DNA from: Streptomyces roseochromogenus subsp. oscitans DS 12.976
GTDB taxonomy: Bacteria; Actinomycetota; Actinomycetes; Streptomycetales; Streptomycetaceae
Direction of reading: 5' to 3'
Assembly: GCF_000497445.1 (NCBI RefSeq)
Contig: NZ_CM002285.1
Location: forward strand, 8,560,510-8,575,213
DNA length: 14,704 nt
The notes beneath the pieces are model-generated. The model was not told the DNA's origin, ran no database searches, and was given only the letters and a program-made list of their open reading frames with translations. Shown here piece after piece: positions 1-6,818 of the stretch; positions within the stretch are counted from its first letter, which is position 1; each line of letters begins with the position of its first letter. The translations under genes and the position numbers were made by a program.

Positions 1-1
1 G

Positions 2-1504
2 GACGTGCTGAGCTGGCTGCTCACCGCGGCCCTGCTGGCCTGCGCGGCGGCAGCGGTGGCCGTCGTCTGCCGCCGGGGCCGCAGCGAGAACGAGCTCGAC
101 CAGCGGCTCGACCGGCATCTCGTCCGCGGACTGCCGCTCGGCGCGCTCGCATTGCTGCTGCTCACCATGGTCTACGCCGGCTGGCCCCGGCCCGGCTGGC
201 GGTCCACCGGGCGGCTGGCGGGCGACCCGGCCCTCGGCGCCCTCATGCTGGCCCAGGGACTGCTGGTCGTCGCGCTCGCCGTGGTGGCCCGGGACCTCTA
301 CCGCCGCAGCCCCGATCCACGCGCCGGGATGCGCGGCCTCAGCGGACCGGCCGTCGCCCTGCTCGCCTGCGCGCTGGGCGGTGTGATGTCCGGCGGGGTC
401 GCCCAGCGTGTCGCCGACTGGCTCGATGGCACCCACGCCCTGCTGCCGGGTCCGCCCGTCCTGCTGACCTGGCAGGCGTCCACCATCCCGCCGGTCCTCG
501 CGGCCTTGCTGGTCCTCGCCGCCGGGCTCGGGATGCGCACTGCCCGGCTGGCCCGCGCCGAACGCGACCGGGTCCGCCACGAGCATCCCGGCGAACCCGA
601 GGACCAGGCCCGTACCCGCACCATCGCCCAGGTCCGCGCGCTGGCCGCCCTCACCGACCGCGCCCCCCTCGTCGTCGCCGTGCTCACCGCCACCACCCTG
701 GCGCTCGGAGCCGTGGCGCTGACCGGCGCCCTGGCCACCGGGAAGACGCCCGCCGCAGCCGCCCGCCGCACCTACGACGCCGTACAAGCCGTTGCCGAGA
801 CCTCGCAGGCGCTGGGCTCCTGGCTGGTCGGCCTCGGCTTCATACTCTTCGTGACCTGGGGCCGGCGCGCCTACAAGGACGCCTCGGCGCGTCGCACGAT
901 CGGCATCCTCTGGGACGTCGGCACCTTCTGGCCGCGCGCCGCGCACCCCTTCGCACCGCCGTGCTACGCCGAGCGCGCCGTGCCGGACCTGACCTGGCGC
1001 ATGGCCACCTGGACCCAGCGCACCGGGGGCCGCCTCGTGCTCTCCGGCCACTCCCAGGGCAGCGTCCTCGCCGCGGCGGCCGCCTGGCAGCTGCCCCCGT
1101 CCGTCCGCGGCCGGATCGCGCTGCTCACCTACGGCTCCCCGCTGGAGCGCCTGTACGGCCGCTGGTTCCCGGCCCACTTCGGACCGCCCGCGCTCTCCGC
1201 CCTGCACCGCGACGTCGCCTGCTGGGGCAATCTCTACCGGCTCACCGACCCCATCGGCGGCCCCGTCCGCGTCCCCGACGACTCCACCCCCGGGGTCGAC
1301 CACGCCCCCCTGCGGGACCCGCTCGCCTACGGCCGGACGCCCGCGCACCCCCTCCCCGCCCCCATCCTCGGCCACTCCGACTACCAGGCCGACCCAGCCT
1401 TCGCCAGGGAACGCGCCCGCCTGCTGAACCGACTACGCCCGGAGCTGCCGGGACAACGACCGGAGCCGGGGAAGCCCGGGGCGCGAGCGGGGGAGCCGGG
1501 CTAG
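2..1504 (+). CDS. Polytopic membrane protein with a lipase-like alpha/beta-hydrolase C-terminal domain (5' partial)
   Basis: The frame is open to the left edge, so the N-terminus is probably missing; GTG at 5 is the first possible start and is used for numbering. Hydrophobic segments lie near residues 3-22, 42-58, 77-96, 114-132, 150-176, 221-242 and 268-285. The remaining ~200 residues look like a soluble hydrolase. GHSQG at 348-352 gives a nucleophile elbow (Ser350), LTDPIGG offers an acid (Asp416), and LGHSDY near 455-460 offers the base (His457), in the order usual for serine hydrolases. The domain probably sits at one face of the membrane. The substrate is unknown; esterase or lipase activity is an inference from the motif spacing. 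The TAG stop overlaps the stop of the opposite-strand VOC remnant. No downstream partner gene runs in the same direction. I am confident it is a gene and moderately sure of the fold. Confidence 0.85.
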   Translation, partial: DVLSWLLTAALLACAAAAVAVVCRRGRSENELDQRLDRHLVRGLPLGALALLLLTMVYAGWPRPGWRSTGRLAGDPALGALMLAQGLLVVALAVVARDLYRRSPDPRAGMRGLSGPAVALLACALGGVMSGGVAQRVADWLDGTHALLPGPPVLLTWQASTIPPVLAALLVLAAGLGMRTARLARAERDRVRHEHPGEPEDQARTRTIAQVRALAALTDRAPLVVAVLTATTLALGAVALTGALATGKTPAAAARRTYDAVQAVAETSQALGSWLVGLGFILFVTWGRRAYKDASARRTIGILWDVGTFWPRAAHPFAPPCYAERAVPDLTWRMATWTQRTGGRLVLSGHSQGSVLAAAAAWQLPPSVRGRIALLTYGSPLERLYGRWFPAHFGPPALSALHRDVACWGNLYRLTDPIGGPVRVPDDSTPGVDHAPLRDPLAYGRTPAHPLPAPILGHSDYQADPAFARERARLLNRLRPELPGQRPEPGKPGARAGEPG

Positions 1505-1719
1505 ACCGTGTGCTCGACGTACTCCACGATCTCCACGATCTTTCCGCCGTGCTCGGCCGGCAGCGCGTGCAGCCCGTCCAGGTCGTCCACGAGCACCGTG
1601 TTCTGCACGGCACGGCACGGGGCGAGGGCCTCCTCGCTTCCCGCGACGAGCAGGAAGCCGCCGAGGCTCGGGACCTCCACCTCGCGGTAGGACAACCGCG
1701 TGCGGACGCCCTGGCTCGC
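1501..1719 (-). pseudogene. VOC/glyoxalase-family remnant with N-terminal and internal deletions
   Basis: The leftward frame follows directly, and in phase, after the TGA of the beta-helix/AAA+ gene. It reads SYREVEVPSLGGFLLVAG, then SEEALAPCRAVQ, then VLVDDLDGLHALPAEHGGKIVE, and ends IVEYVEHTV. This is the order seen in the second half of vicinal-oxygen-chelate (glyoxalase/bleomycin-resistance-like) proteins. Two parts expected of the family are absent: the N-terminal strand-helix region (about 30-50 residues with the first metal ligand), and the roughly 17-20 residues containing the usual PTGRN...HPDG motif between KIVE and VEYVEH. The junction carries a 9-bp direct repeat (ATCGTGGAG twice), which suggests deletion by slippage or recombination. 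A TTG at 1695 could start a 64-residue peptide, but no working enzyme could result. The broken reading is firmer than the exact family. Confidence 0.7.
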
Positions 1720-4155
1720 TCAGGACAGCTCCGGCAGGTCCTCCGCGAACAGCAGGGTCAGGTCGTCGGTGCTGGGGTCGGCCAGCTGCGCGACGCGGCT
1801 CGCGTGGCGCTCCACCATCGCCTCGAACGTCTGCCTGGCGGTACGGCCGTTGCCGAACGCCGGGCCTTTGGGGATGGCCGTGAAGTACTTCAGCAGCGCC
1901 TCGGACGCGCCCGGCGTCAGCCGGTACTCGTGCTCGTCGGCCTGCTGTTCCACGATCCGGAGCAGTTCGTCGGGGCCGTAGTCGCCGAAGGTGATGGTGC
2001 GGGAGAAGCGGGAGGCGACACCGGGGTTGACGGAGAGGAAGCGCTCCATCTCCGCCGTGTAGCCGGCGACGATGACCACCACCGCGTCCCGGTGGTCCTC
2101 CATCAGCTTCACCAGCGTGTCGATGGCTTCCTTGCCGAAGTCACGCCCCGCGTCCTCCGGAGACAGCGCGTACGCCTCGTCGATGAACAGCACACCGCCG
2201 CGCGCCTTCTCGAACGCCTCCTGCGTGCGGATCGCCGTGGAGCCGATGTGCTCGCCGACCAGATCGACCCGGGACACCTCCACCAGGTGCCCCTTCTCCA
2301 GCACGCCGAGGGAGGCCAGGATCTCGCCGTAGAGCCGGGCGACCGTCGTCTTGCCGGTGCCGGGGGAGCCGGTGAAGACCAGATGCCGCTTGACCGAGGC
2401 CGCCTTCAGACCTGCCTGCTGCCGGCGCCGGCCCACCTCGATCATGTCGGTCAGCGCCCGCACCTCCCGCTTGACGCTCTCCAGGCCCACCAGCGCGTCG
2501 AGTTCCCCGAGCACGTCCTTCGACGTCCGCACCGGCTGCTCCGGCGCGGCGGCGGCGATCAGCGGCTCCTGCTCCGTGTTGCGCTGACCGGGGATCGAGC
2601 CGAGCAGACCGGGGTGCGCCATCGTCTGTACGGCGGTCTCGCGGACCGTGGGCGGCCGCAGCCCGGCGCTCTCGTCGCTGGTGCAGTCCTCCACGACCGG
2701 GCCCGACCCGGAGCCGGCGTCGGGGCCCGCCTCGGCGAACTCGTAACCGCCGCGCGTACAGCGCTCCGTACGGCACTTGCGCAGCGTCGCACGGCAGCCG
2801 TCGATCACATGGAAGCCGTACCCGGCGCTGCCGCTGACCCGGCAGTTCAGGAAGCTGCCGCGGCCGCCCGCGGAGACGTAGAAGCCGGCCTCGGCGGGGG
2901 AGTCGACCGTGCAGCGCTCGATGGTCGGGTCGGCGCCCTTGGTGACGATCACACCGGTCTGGGTGCCGTCCAGGGTGCAGTTGTTCAGCGTGCCGCCGCT
3001 GCCGTGGTCGCGGAACCACGCTCCGGTCGCCGCCTCCCGGATCCGGCAGTCGTCGAGCTGCGCCGTCGCCCCGTCGCTGACCGACACCGCCGTGTTGCGC
3101 ACCTGCGACAGATCGCTGTCCACGACGTCCGCCCGCGAACCGCGGTCCAGCACGAACAGCGCGTCCGGCACGTCGTGCACCCGGCAGGAGTCGAGGACGG
3201 CGGTGGCGCCGTCACTGACCCACACCGCCGGATAGTCGCCGGTGCTGTCGAAGATCTCGCACTGGTTGGCGTCCACCCGGGTCCCCGGGTCCCACACCGA
3301 CAGGCCGTTGCGCCCGAACTGACGGACCGTCGTCCGGGTCAGCGTGAGCACCGAGCGGGAGCGCAGATCGACCGCGTTCTCGGGGATGTCGTGGATCCGG
3401 CAGTCGGCGAGGGTGAGCACCGCGTCCGTGTCCATGGTGACGCCGTCCGCGGTGGTGCGGTGCACATCGCAGTCGGTGAGATGCGCCGTCGCCCGCTGGG
3501 TGACCTGCACACCGGAGCCGCGGACCTCGTAGACCTCACAACCCACCGCCTCCAGCGCGGAGTTCTCGCCGGTCACGGTCAGCCCGGTGCCCGAGGCGTG
3601 ATGCACCCGGCAGCGCTCCAGGCGCGGATGGGCACCGCCCCGGACGGCCACGGCTGCCTGTCCGGCCGCGACGACCTCGCATTCCTCGAACACCCCGCCC
3701 CCGCCGTCGAGTACGGCGATACCGATGCCCGCCGGGTTGTCGACGGTGCAGCGGCGCACGGTCGGCCTGGCACCGCCGCGCACCTCGATACCCGCGGCGG
3801 ACCGGGTGACGATCCGCACGTCCATCAGCTCGGGCGTGCCCTCCTCGACCAGCAGTGCGGGCGCCGCCGCGTCCTGGCCCTCCACGTGCAGGTCCTGCAC
3901 CACGGCCGAGGCGCGCACGGTGAGCGGCACGCCGTCCACGGGCGCGATCCGCACCGAGCCGGGCGAGCCCTCGGGGCCACGGAGCGTCACCGCCCTCTGG
4001 ACCACGAGGTTTTCCCGGTAGGTCCCCGGGGCGATGGTGAGGACGTCGCCGTCGGCGGCGGCCTCCAGGGCGGCGGCGAGCGAAGCGTACTCACCTGTGC
4101 GGCGCCGCCACCGCGACGTACCGGTGTGCGTCACCTGGACCGTGCCCTGTGCCAT
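1720..4155 (-). CDS. Right-handed beta-helix repeat protein fused to a CbxX/CfqX-type AAA+ ATPase
   Basis: 811 residues from ATG at 4155, chosen because a purine-rich GAGGTGGGGG lies about 12 nt upstream and the product starts MAQGTVQVTHTG; the frame is open further to 4302, but that extension is low-complexity and has no ribosome site. Residues ~20-490 are pectate-lyase-like coils of about 23 residues, many with a Cys at the same place in the coil (Cys136, 159, 182, 206, 229, 252, 299, 324, 370, 393, 415, 438, 461). A short linker leads to an AAA+ domain at ~545-811: Walker A GSPGTGKT at 596-603, Walker B VLFIDEAY at 655-662, RFSR as arginine-finger region near 716-719, and GNGR sensor 2 at 768-771. 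This ATPase branch includes CbxX/CfqX and EccA of type VII secretion. No secretion signal and no ESX genes are present, so the protein is likely cytoplasmic. Its substrate is unknown. The helix may bind a partner that the ATPase remodels (inference). Confidence 0.92.
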   Translation of the reverse strand: MAQGTVQVTHTGTSRWRRRTGEYASLAAALEAAADGDVLTIAPGTYRENLVVQRAVTLRGPEGSPGSVRIAPVDGVPLTVRASAVVQDLHVEGQDAAAPALLVEEGTPELMDVRIVTRSAAGIEVRGGARPTVRRCTVDNPAGIGIAVLDGGGGVFEECEVVAAGQAAVAVRGGAHPRLERCRVHHASGTGLTVTGENSALEAVGCEVYEVRGSGVQVTQRATAHLTDCDVHRTTADGVTMDTDAVLTLADCRIHDIPENAVDLRSRSVLTLTRTTVRQFGRNGLSVWDPGTRVDANQCEIFDSTGDYPAVWVSDGATAVLDSCRVHDVPDALFVLDRGSRADVVDSDLSQVRNTAVSVSDGATAQLDDCRIREAATGAWFRDHGSGGTLNNCTLDGTQTGVIVTKGADPTIERCTVDSPAEAGFYVSAGGRGSFLNCRVSGSAGYGFHVIDGCRATLRKCRTERCTRGGYEFAEAGPDAGSGSGPVVEDCTSDESAGLRPPTVRETAVQTMAHPGLLGSIPGQRNTEQEPLIAAAAPEQPVRTSKDVLGELDALVGLESVKREVRALTDMIEVGRRRQQAGLKAASVKRHLVFTGSPGTGKTTVARLYGEILASLGVLEKGHLVEVSRVDLVGEHIGSTAIRTQEAFEKARGGVLFIDEAYALSPEDAGRDFGKEAIDTLVKLMEDHRDAVVVIVAGYTAEMERFLSVNPGVASRFSRTITFGDYGPDELLRIVEQQADEHEYRLTPGASEALLKYFTAIPKGPAFGNGRTARQTFEAMVERHASRVAQLADPSTDDLTLLFAEDLPELS

Positions 4156-4384
4156 GGCGTTGCTGTGCCCCCACCTCGTCGTACTGATGGCTCGCTCCCG
4201 TAGGGGGATCGCCGCCGGTGCCCGGATCGCGACCGTGCTCAGCCCTGGGCTGCCGCGCGCTCGCGCTCCCGAAAACCTGTGCGCCCCCTGCGGTTCGCTC
4301 ATCCGCGGGTTGTCGCCGAAAGCGCTTCGGCCGGTCCACCGTAGCGTGTGCGTGCAGGATGGGTTGACCAGAGCCGGAAGGCGG

Positions 4385-4990
4385 TCAGCAGCCGGTGCCC
4401 GCCTTGCCCCAGTCCGGGCCCGCCCGGTCCCAGGCCTGGTCCCAACCTGCGTACCGGCTGCGGACCATACGCCACACGGTCAGCCGCCTGCCCCATTCGA
4501 CCAGGCCCGTGACCAGCAGCGCCGCGCCGATCCCGGCCAGCACCGCGTGGGTCGTGGCGGTGGGGGAGTCCAGCGGGCGGGCCGCTATTCGGCCCTGCGG
4601 ATCCGTCCAGAGTCTGAAGTGGTCCCCTATGTGCGGGGACTTGAGCTCCGCCAGGGCCGGGCCGCGCCTGTGCGTGCCGTCCGCCGCGGTCCAGTCCGCG
4701 AGGACACGTGTGTGGGTCTCGCGCACCGTCGTGGTGTCGGGGTCGGGTTCGAGCGGGGCTTCGCTCAGGTCGCGCACCACCGTGGCCGTGACGAGGTGGC
4801 GTGTGTGCTGCTGCTCGCGCACGGATCGCTGCAGCGAGTCCTGGGCAGCGGCGCCGACCAGGCAGCCGGTCACGGGCGCGGCCACGGCGATCAGCACCAG
4901 CGCCACGAGGGCCACCCACGCCTCGGCCAGGTCGGTCGCGCGGCGCAGCGGATTGTGCCGCCAGCGCCACAGGCCGCTGAGAGCCCGCAT
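4385..4990 (-). CDS. Rv1733c-family two-helix membrane protein
   Basis: 201 residues from ATG at 4990. The start has a strong purine tract (GGAAGGGGGTGGGGAG) just upstream, and the product begins MRALSGLWRWRHNPLRRATD, the usual opening of this actinobacterial family. One transmembrane segment lies near residues 24-46 and a second near 146-166. The ~100 residues between them are hydrophilic and probably extracytoplasmic. The C-terminus WDQAWDRAGPDWG is Trp- and Asp-rich, as in relatives. Length fits the family (about 200 residues). Mycobacterium tuberculosis Rv1733c is known as a dormancy-induced membrane antigen, but the molecular role is not known, and none is assigned here. It sits alone on the minus strand, with 229 bp to the beta-helix gene downstream. 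The family call rests on motif memory, not on a search. Confidence 0.85.
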   Translation of the reverse strand: MRALSGLWRWRHNPLRRATDLAEAWVALVALVLIAVAAPVTGCLVGAAAQDSLQRSVREQQHTRHLVTATVVRDLSEAPLEPDPDTTTVRETHTRVLADWTAADGTHRRGPALAELKSPHIGDHFRLWTDPQGRIAARPLDSPTATTHAVLAGIGAALLVTGLVEWGRRLTVWRMVRSRYAGWDQAWDRAGPDWGKAGTGC

Positions 4991-5156
4991 CTCCCCACCC
5001 CCTTCCGCTCCGTCATAACTCCCGGACCGCGCGCGCATGCACGGCCCGGAGCAAGAGAGAGCGACATCACGTCCACCGTGGACGGTCACGAACGCGGTTT
5101 CTCATGAATCTCTCAGTCCTCCCAACGACCGTGTCCCGCCGACGGTTCCCCTGCCC

Positions 5157-5196
5157 GTGGAGGCTCGTGGAGGCCTGTGGAGGCCTGTGGAGGCCG
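5157..5196. repeat. Four tandem copies of a 10-bp repeat, GTGGAGGCYY
   Basis: Units begin at 5157, 5167, 5177 and 5187: GTGGAGGCTC, GTGGAGGCCT (twice) and GTGGAGGCCG. They lie in the 241-bp gap between the 3' end of the MOSC gene and the start of the Rv1733c-like gene. One period is close to one DNA turn, so a protein-binding array is possible, but slippage-made filler is just as likely. The same gap also holds the near-palindrome GTCCACCGTGGAC at 5071-5083. Confidence 0.8.
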
Positions 5197-5231
5197 TCCA
5201 GGCAGTCGGGGACCGCCGTCGTCGTCGCGGG

Positions 5232-6056
5232 CTAGCCCAGCACCCGGACCGGGTCCCCGACCCTGATCGTGCCGGGCGAGAGGGGCACCAGGTTCTGGCC
5301 GAAGATCAGCCTCGTGCCGGCCTTGCGGTGGCGGGCCAGGGTACGCAGGGGCTCCCGGCCGCGTACGGCGGTGTCCTGGTCGACGGTGGTGACGACACAG
5401 CGCCCGCTCGCCTTCGCGACGCGGAAGACCACCTCGCCGACGGAGATCCGCGACCAGTGGTCCTCGGCCCAGGCCTCGGTCCCGGCGACGACGACGTTGG
5501 GCCGGAAGCGGTTCATCGGCAGCGGGCCCTCGTGGGCGTGCGAGCCCTCGGATATCAGTGAGTTCAGGGCGTCGAGGGACGCCGTCGTGGTGATCAGCAG
5601 AGGGTAGCCGTCGGCGAAACTGACCGTCTCGCCGGGCAGGGCGTACCCGGGGTCGACAGGGCGGCGGGTGGCCGGGTCGTCCATGTGCACCAGGCGGACG
5701 TCCGCCCGCAGATAGGCGCTGCACCAGGCGTGCGCGGCCTGCGCGGCGGGGACCGCTTCGACCTTTGTACCGAAGACGTTCACCGGCACGGTCCCGGCCG
5801 GTTCGGGCACGGACACCGCCAGCGGCGCCAGGCCGGGCGCGGACAGACGAACGCCGCCGCCGGGCAGCAGCTCGGCGGCGGCCAGCGCGAGGCGCGGCTG
5901 CTCGCGCTGGGTGACGACCTTTCCCCCGTCGTCGATCAGTGTCCAGCGCCGGTCACCGGCCAGGCCCCAGGGCTCCACCACAGCCTCCCGGGGCGCGTGC
6001 CCCCGGAGCGCTTTGACCGGATGGACGTGAATCGACTGCACCTCGGCGTTTCCCAT
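5232..6056 (-). CDS. MOSC domain-containing protein (YcbX/mARC type)
   Basis: 274 residues from ATG at 6056 (MGNAEVQSIHVHPVKALRG). Residues 1-~115 form the N-terminal MOSC beta-barrel extension: a VHPVKALRG-like opening, then WGLAGDRRW at 30-38 and TQREQPRLA at 49-57. The MOSC domain follows. It holds MNRFRPNVVV at 181-190, a hallmark of the YcbX/mARC branch, and SGRCVVTTVD at 217-226 with Cys220 in the place of the conserved molybdenum-ligating cysteine. The C-terminus FGQNLVPLSPGTIRVGD also fits. Relatives bind molybdenum cofactor and reduce N-hydroxylated compounds with help from redox partners. There is no fused ferredoxin domain here, so a separate electron donor would be required (inference). 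The start has no clear Shine-Dalgarno site. It follows the Pro-rich gene by 43 bp on the same strand and could be cotranscribed. Substrate unknown. Confidence 0.92.
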   Translation of the reverse strand: MGNAEVQSIHVHPVKALRGHAPREAVVEPWGLAGDRRWTLIDDGGKVVTQREQPRLALAAAELLPGGGVRLSAPGLAPLAVSVPEPAGTVPVNVFGTKVEAVPAAQAAHAWCSAYLRADVRLVHMDDPATRRPVDPGYALPGETVSFADGYPLLITTTASLDALNSLISEGSHAHEGPLPMNRFRPNVVVAGTEAWAEDHWSRISVGEVVFRVAKASGRCVVTTVDQDTAVRGREPLRTLARHRKAGTRLIFGQNLVPLSPGTIRVGDPVRVLG

Positions 6057-6065
6057 GCCGCCATC

Positions 6066-6079
6066 GTGCCAGCAGGCAC
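6066..6079 (-). other. Small inverted repeat between the Pro-rich gene and the MOSC gene
   Basis: GTGCC-AGCA-GGCAC forms a perfect 5-bp stem with a 4-nt loop in the 43-bp gap. It starts only 10 bp before the MOSC start codon. There is no T-tract, so intrinsic termination is unlikely. It may influence translation or be chance. Confidence 0.35.
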
Positions 6080-6099
6080 CGACAGCGGTGGGGCGCCGG

Positions 6100-6531
6100 T
6101 CAGTAGCCGCGGTAATGCTGGTTGTTGTACGGGTCCTGGTACGGAGCCGGCGTGGGCCGCGGCGCGGCCGGACGCATGGCCTCGTATCCCGTGCCCATCG
6201 GGCGCTGCTGCTGCGGCGCCTGCGGGCCCGGATAGCCGCGCGGGGCGCTCGCCTGCTGCGGGATGTACGCCGTGGGCGCCTGCTGCAGTGGCGCGGGCTG
6301 CGGCATCTGGGGGTAGCCGTAGGCGGGGGCCTGCGGGGAGGGAGCCGCCGGGAGGGCGGGCAGTGCCGACGGCAGAGCGGGCAGGTTGCTGCCCGTGTCG
6401 TAGGCGGCGGGAACCCGGATCGGGGCGATCTGCGGGGTGCCACGTTCGGCCACCAGCGAGTCGTAGATCGGGGTGTCCGGGAAGGAGGCGGAGTAGTAGC
6501 CGCCACCATAAGTGGAGCGGGGGGAGGTCAT
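6100..6531 (-). CDS. Small Pro/Gln/Tyr-rich protein of unknown function
   Basis: 143 residues from ATG at 6531. The start is chosen because the product opens MTSPRSTYGGGYYSASFPDT and a TAACTT box lies 7 nt before it, fitting a leaderless mRNA; the frame is open to 6636 but that stretch does not look coding. Residues 1-48 look conserved and ordered (YDSLVAERGTPQIAPIRVP). Residues 49-143 are low-complexity, with PALPSALPALPA, repeated PQ, QQ and GY pairs, and the tail PYNNQHYRGY. There is no signal peptide, membrane helix or cysteine. It resembles a Streptomyces-restricted uncharacterised family (possibly DUF6643, from memory only). The tail could mediate weak multivalent binding, which is inference. 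It lies upstream of the MOSC gene on the same strand and diverges from the TerD-like gene. Confidence 0.8.
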   Translation of the reverse strand: MTSPRSTYGGGYYSASFPDTPIYDSLVAERGTPQIAPIRVPAAYDTGSNLPALPSALPALPAAPSPQAPAYGYPQMPQPAPLQQAPTAYIPQQASAPRGYPGPQAPQQQRPMGTGYEAMRPAAPRPTPAPYQDPYNNQHYRGY

Positions 6532-6538
6532 GGCACAT

Positions 6539-6544
6539 AAGTTA
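6539..6544 (-). promoter_or_regulatory. -10 box of a likely leaderless promoter for the Pro-rich gene
   Basis: Read on the minus strand the sequence is TAACTT, then 7 nt, then ATG at 6531. A transcript starting at the A of ATG would have no leader, and no Shine-Dalgarno site is present. I see no clear -35 element. Confidence 0.5.
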
Positions 6545-6624
6545 AGCCCACGATGTGCTCGTTGGGGAGACCGATAAGAGGGTTGTTTTCCGTGCCGGCA
6601 GTGACCGGGGATCCCCAATCCGAG

Positions 6625-6648
6625 CGAACTTGGCAAAATAGGACGTCT
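6625..6648 (+). promoter_or_regulatory. Candidate ECF (SigE-like) promoter facing the TerD-like gene
   Basis: CGAAC, 16 bp, then TCT resembles the Streptomyces SigE form GGAAC-N16-TCT with one mismatch. Transcription would start near 6655 and give a leader of about 160 nt before 6819. A second candidate -10, TAGGTT, lies at 6750-6755. The assignment is weak because the motif is short. Confidence 0.25.
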
Positions 6649-6700
6649 GTCGGCGTTTTAATCGTGTAAAGGGCGAGGTCCTGCGGGGTTACCGGCAGTT

Positions 6701-6725
6701 GACCGGCGATCTTCCGGTGCCGGTC
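6701..6725. promoter_or_regulatory. Inverted repeat upstream of the TerD-like gene
   Basis: GACCGGC at 6701-6707 and GCCGGTC at 6719-6725 form perfect 7-bp arms around 11 nt. An overlapping pair, ACCGGCA at 6691-6697 and TGCCGGT at 6718-6724, is also perfect. The site lies just upstream of the TAGGTT box at 6750, where an operator would act, or in the leader if transcription starts further left. The bound factor is unknown. Confidence 0.4.
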
Positions 6726-6818
6726 GTGGGAGTTCGCTGTGCCCGCGAATAGGTTGTGCGGGTAGGGATGACCTCCACGGCCGAGGGCGCCCGGAAACCG
6801 ACACGGATGGGGGCGGAC

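Noticed and set aside
2700..3700. Periodic ~69-bp similarity taken as a DNA repeat array or CRISPR
   Set aside because: The period matches the 23-residue beta-helix coil in the protein; the DNA is not conserved between units and there are no spacers.
961..4203. Very long open frame on the plus strand (about 1080 codons) over the beta-helix gene
   Set aside because: It is antisense to the clear beta-helix/AAA+ gene. Its product is Arg/His/Gly-rich with no domain, and such open antisense frames are common in high-GC DNA.
4156..4302. N-terminal extension of the beta-helix protein to the ATG at 4302
   Set aside because: The 49 extra residues lack coding character, and the ATG at 4155 has a purine-rich site and the family-like start MAQGTVQVTH.
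4364..4369. TTGACC as a -35 element on the plus strand
   Set aside because: No -10 at proper distance leads to a rightward gene; only leftward genes lie downstream.
5071..5083. GTCCACCGTGGAC as an operator of the Rv1733c-like gene
   Set aside because: It is a decent 6+1+6 palindrome, but 80 bp upstream with no promoter elements close to it, so the link is too weak.
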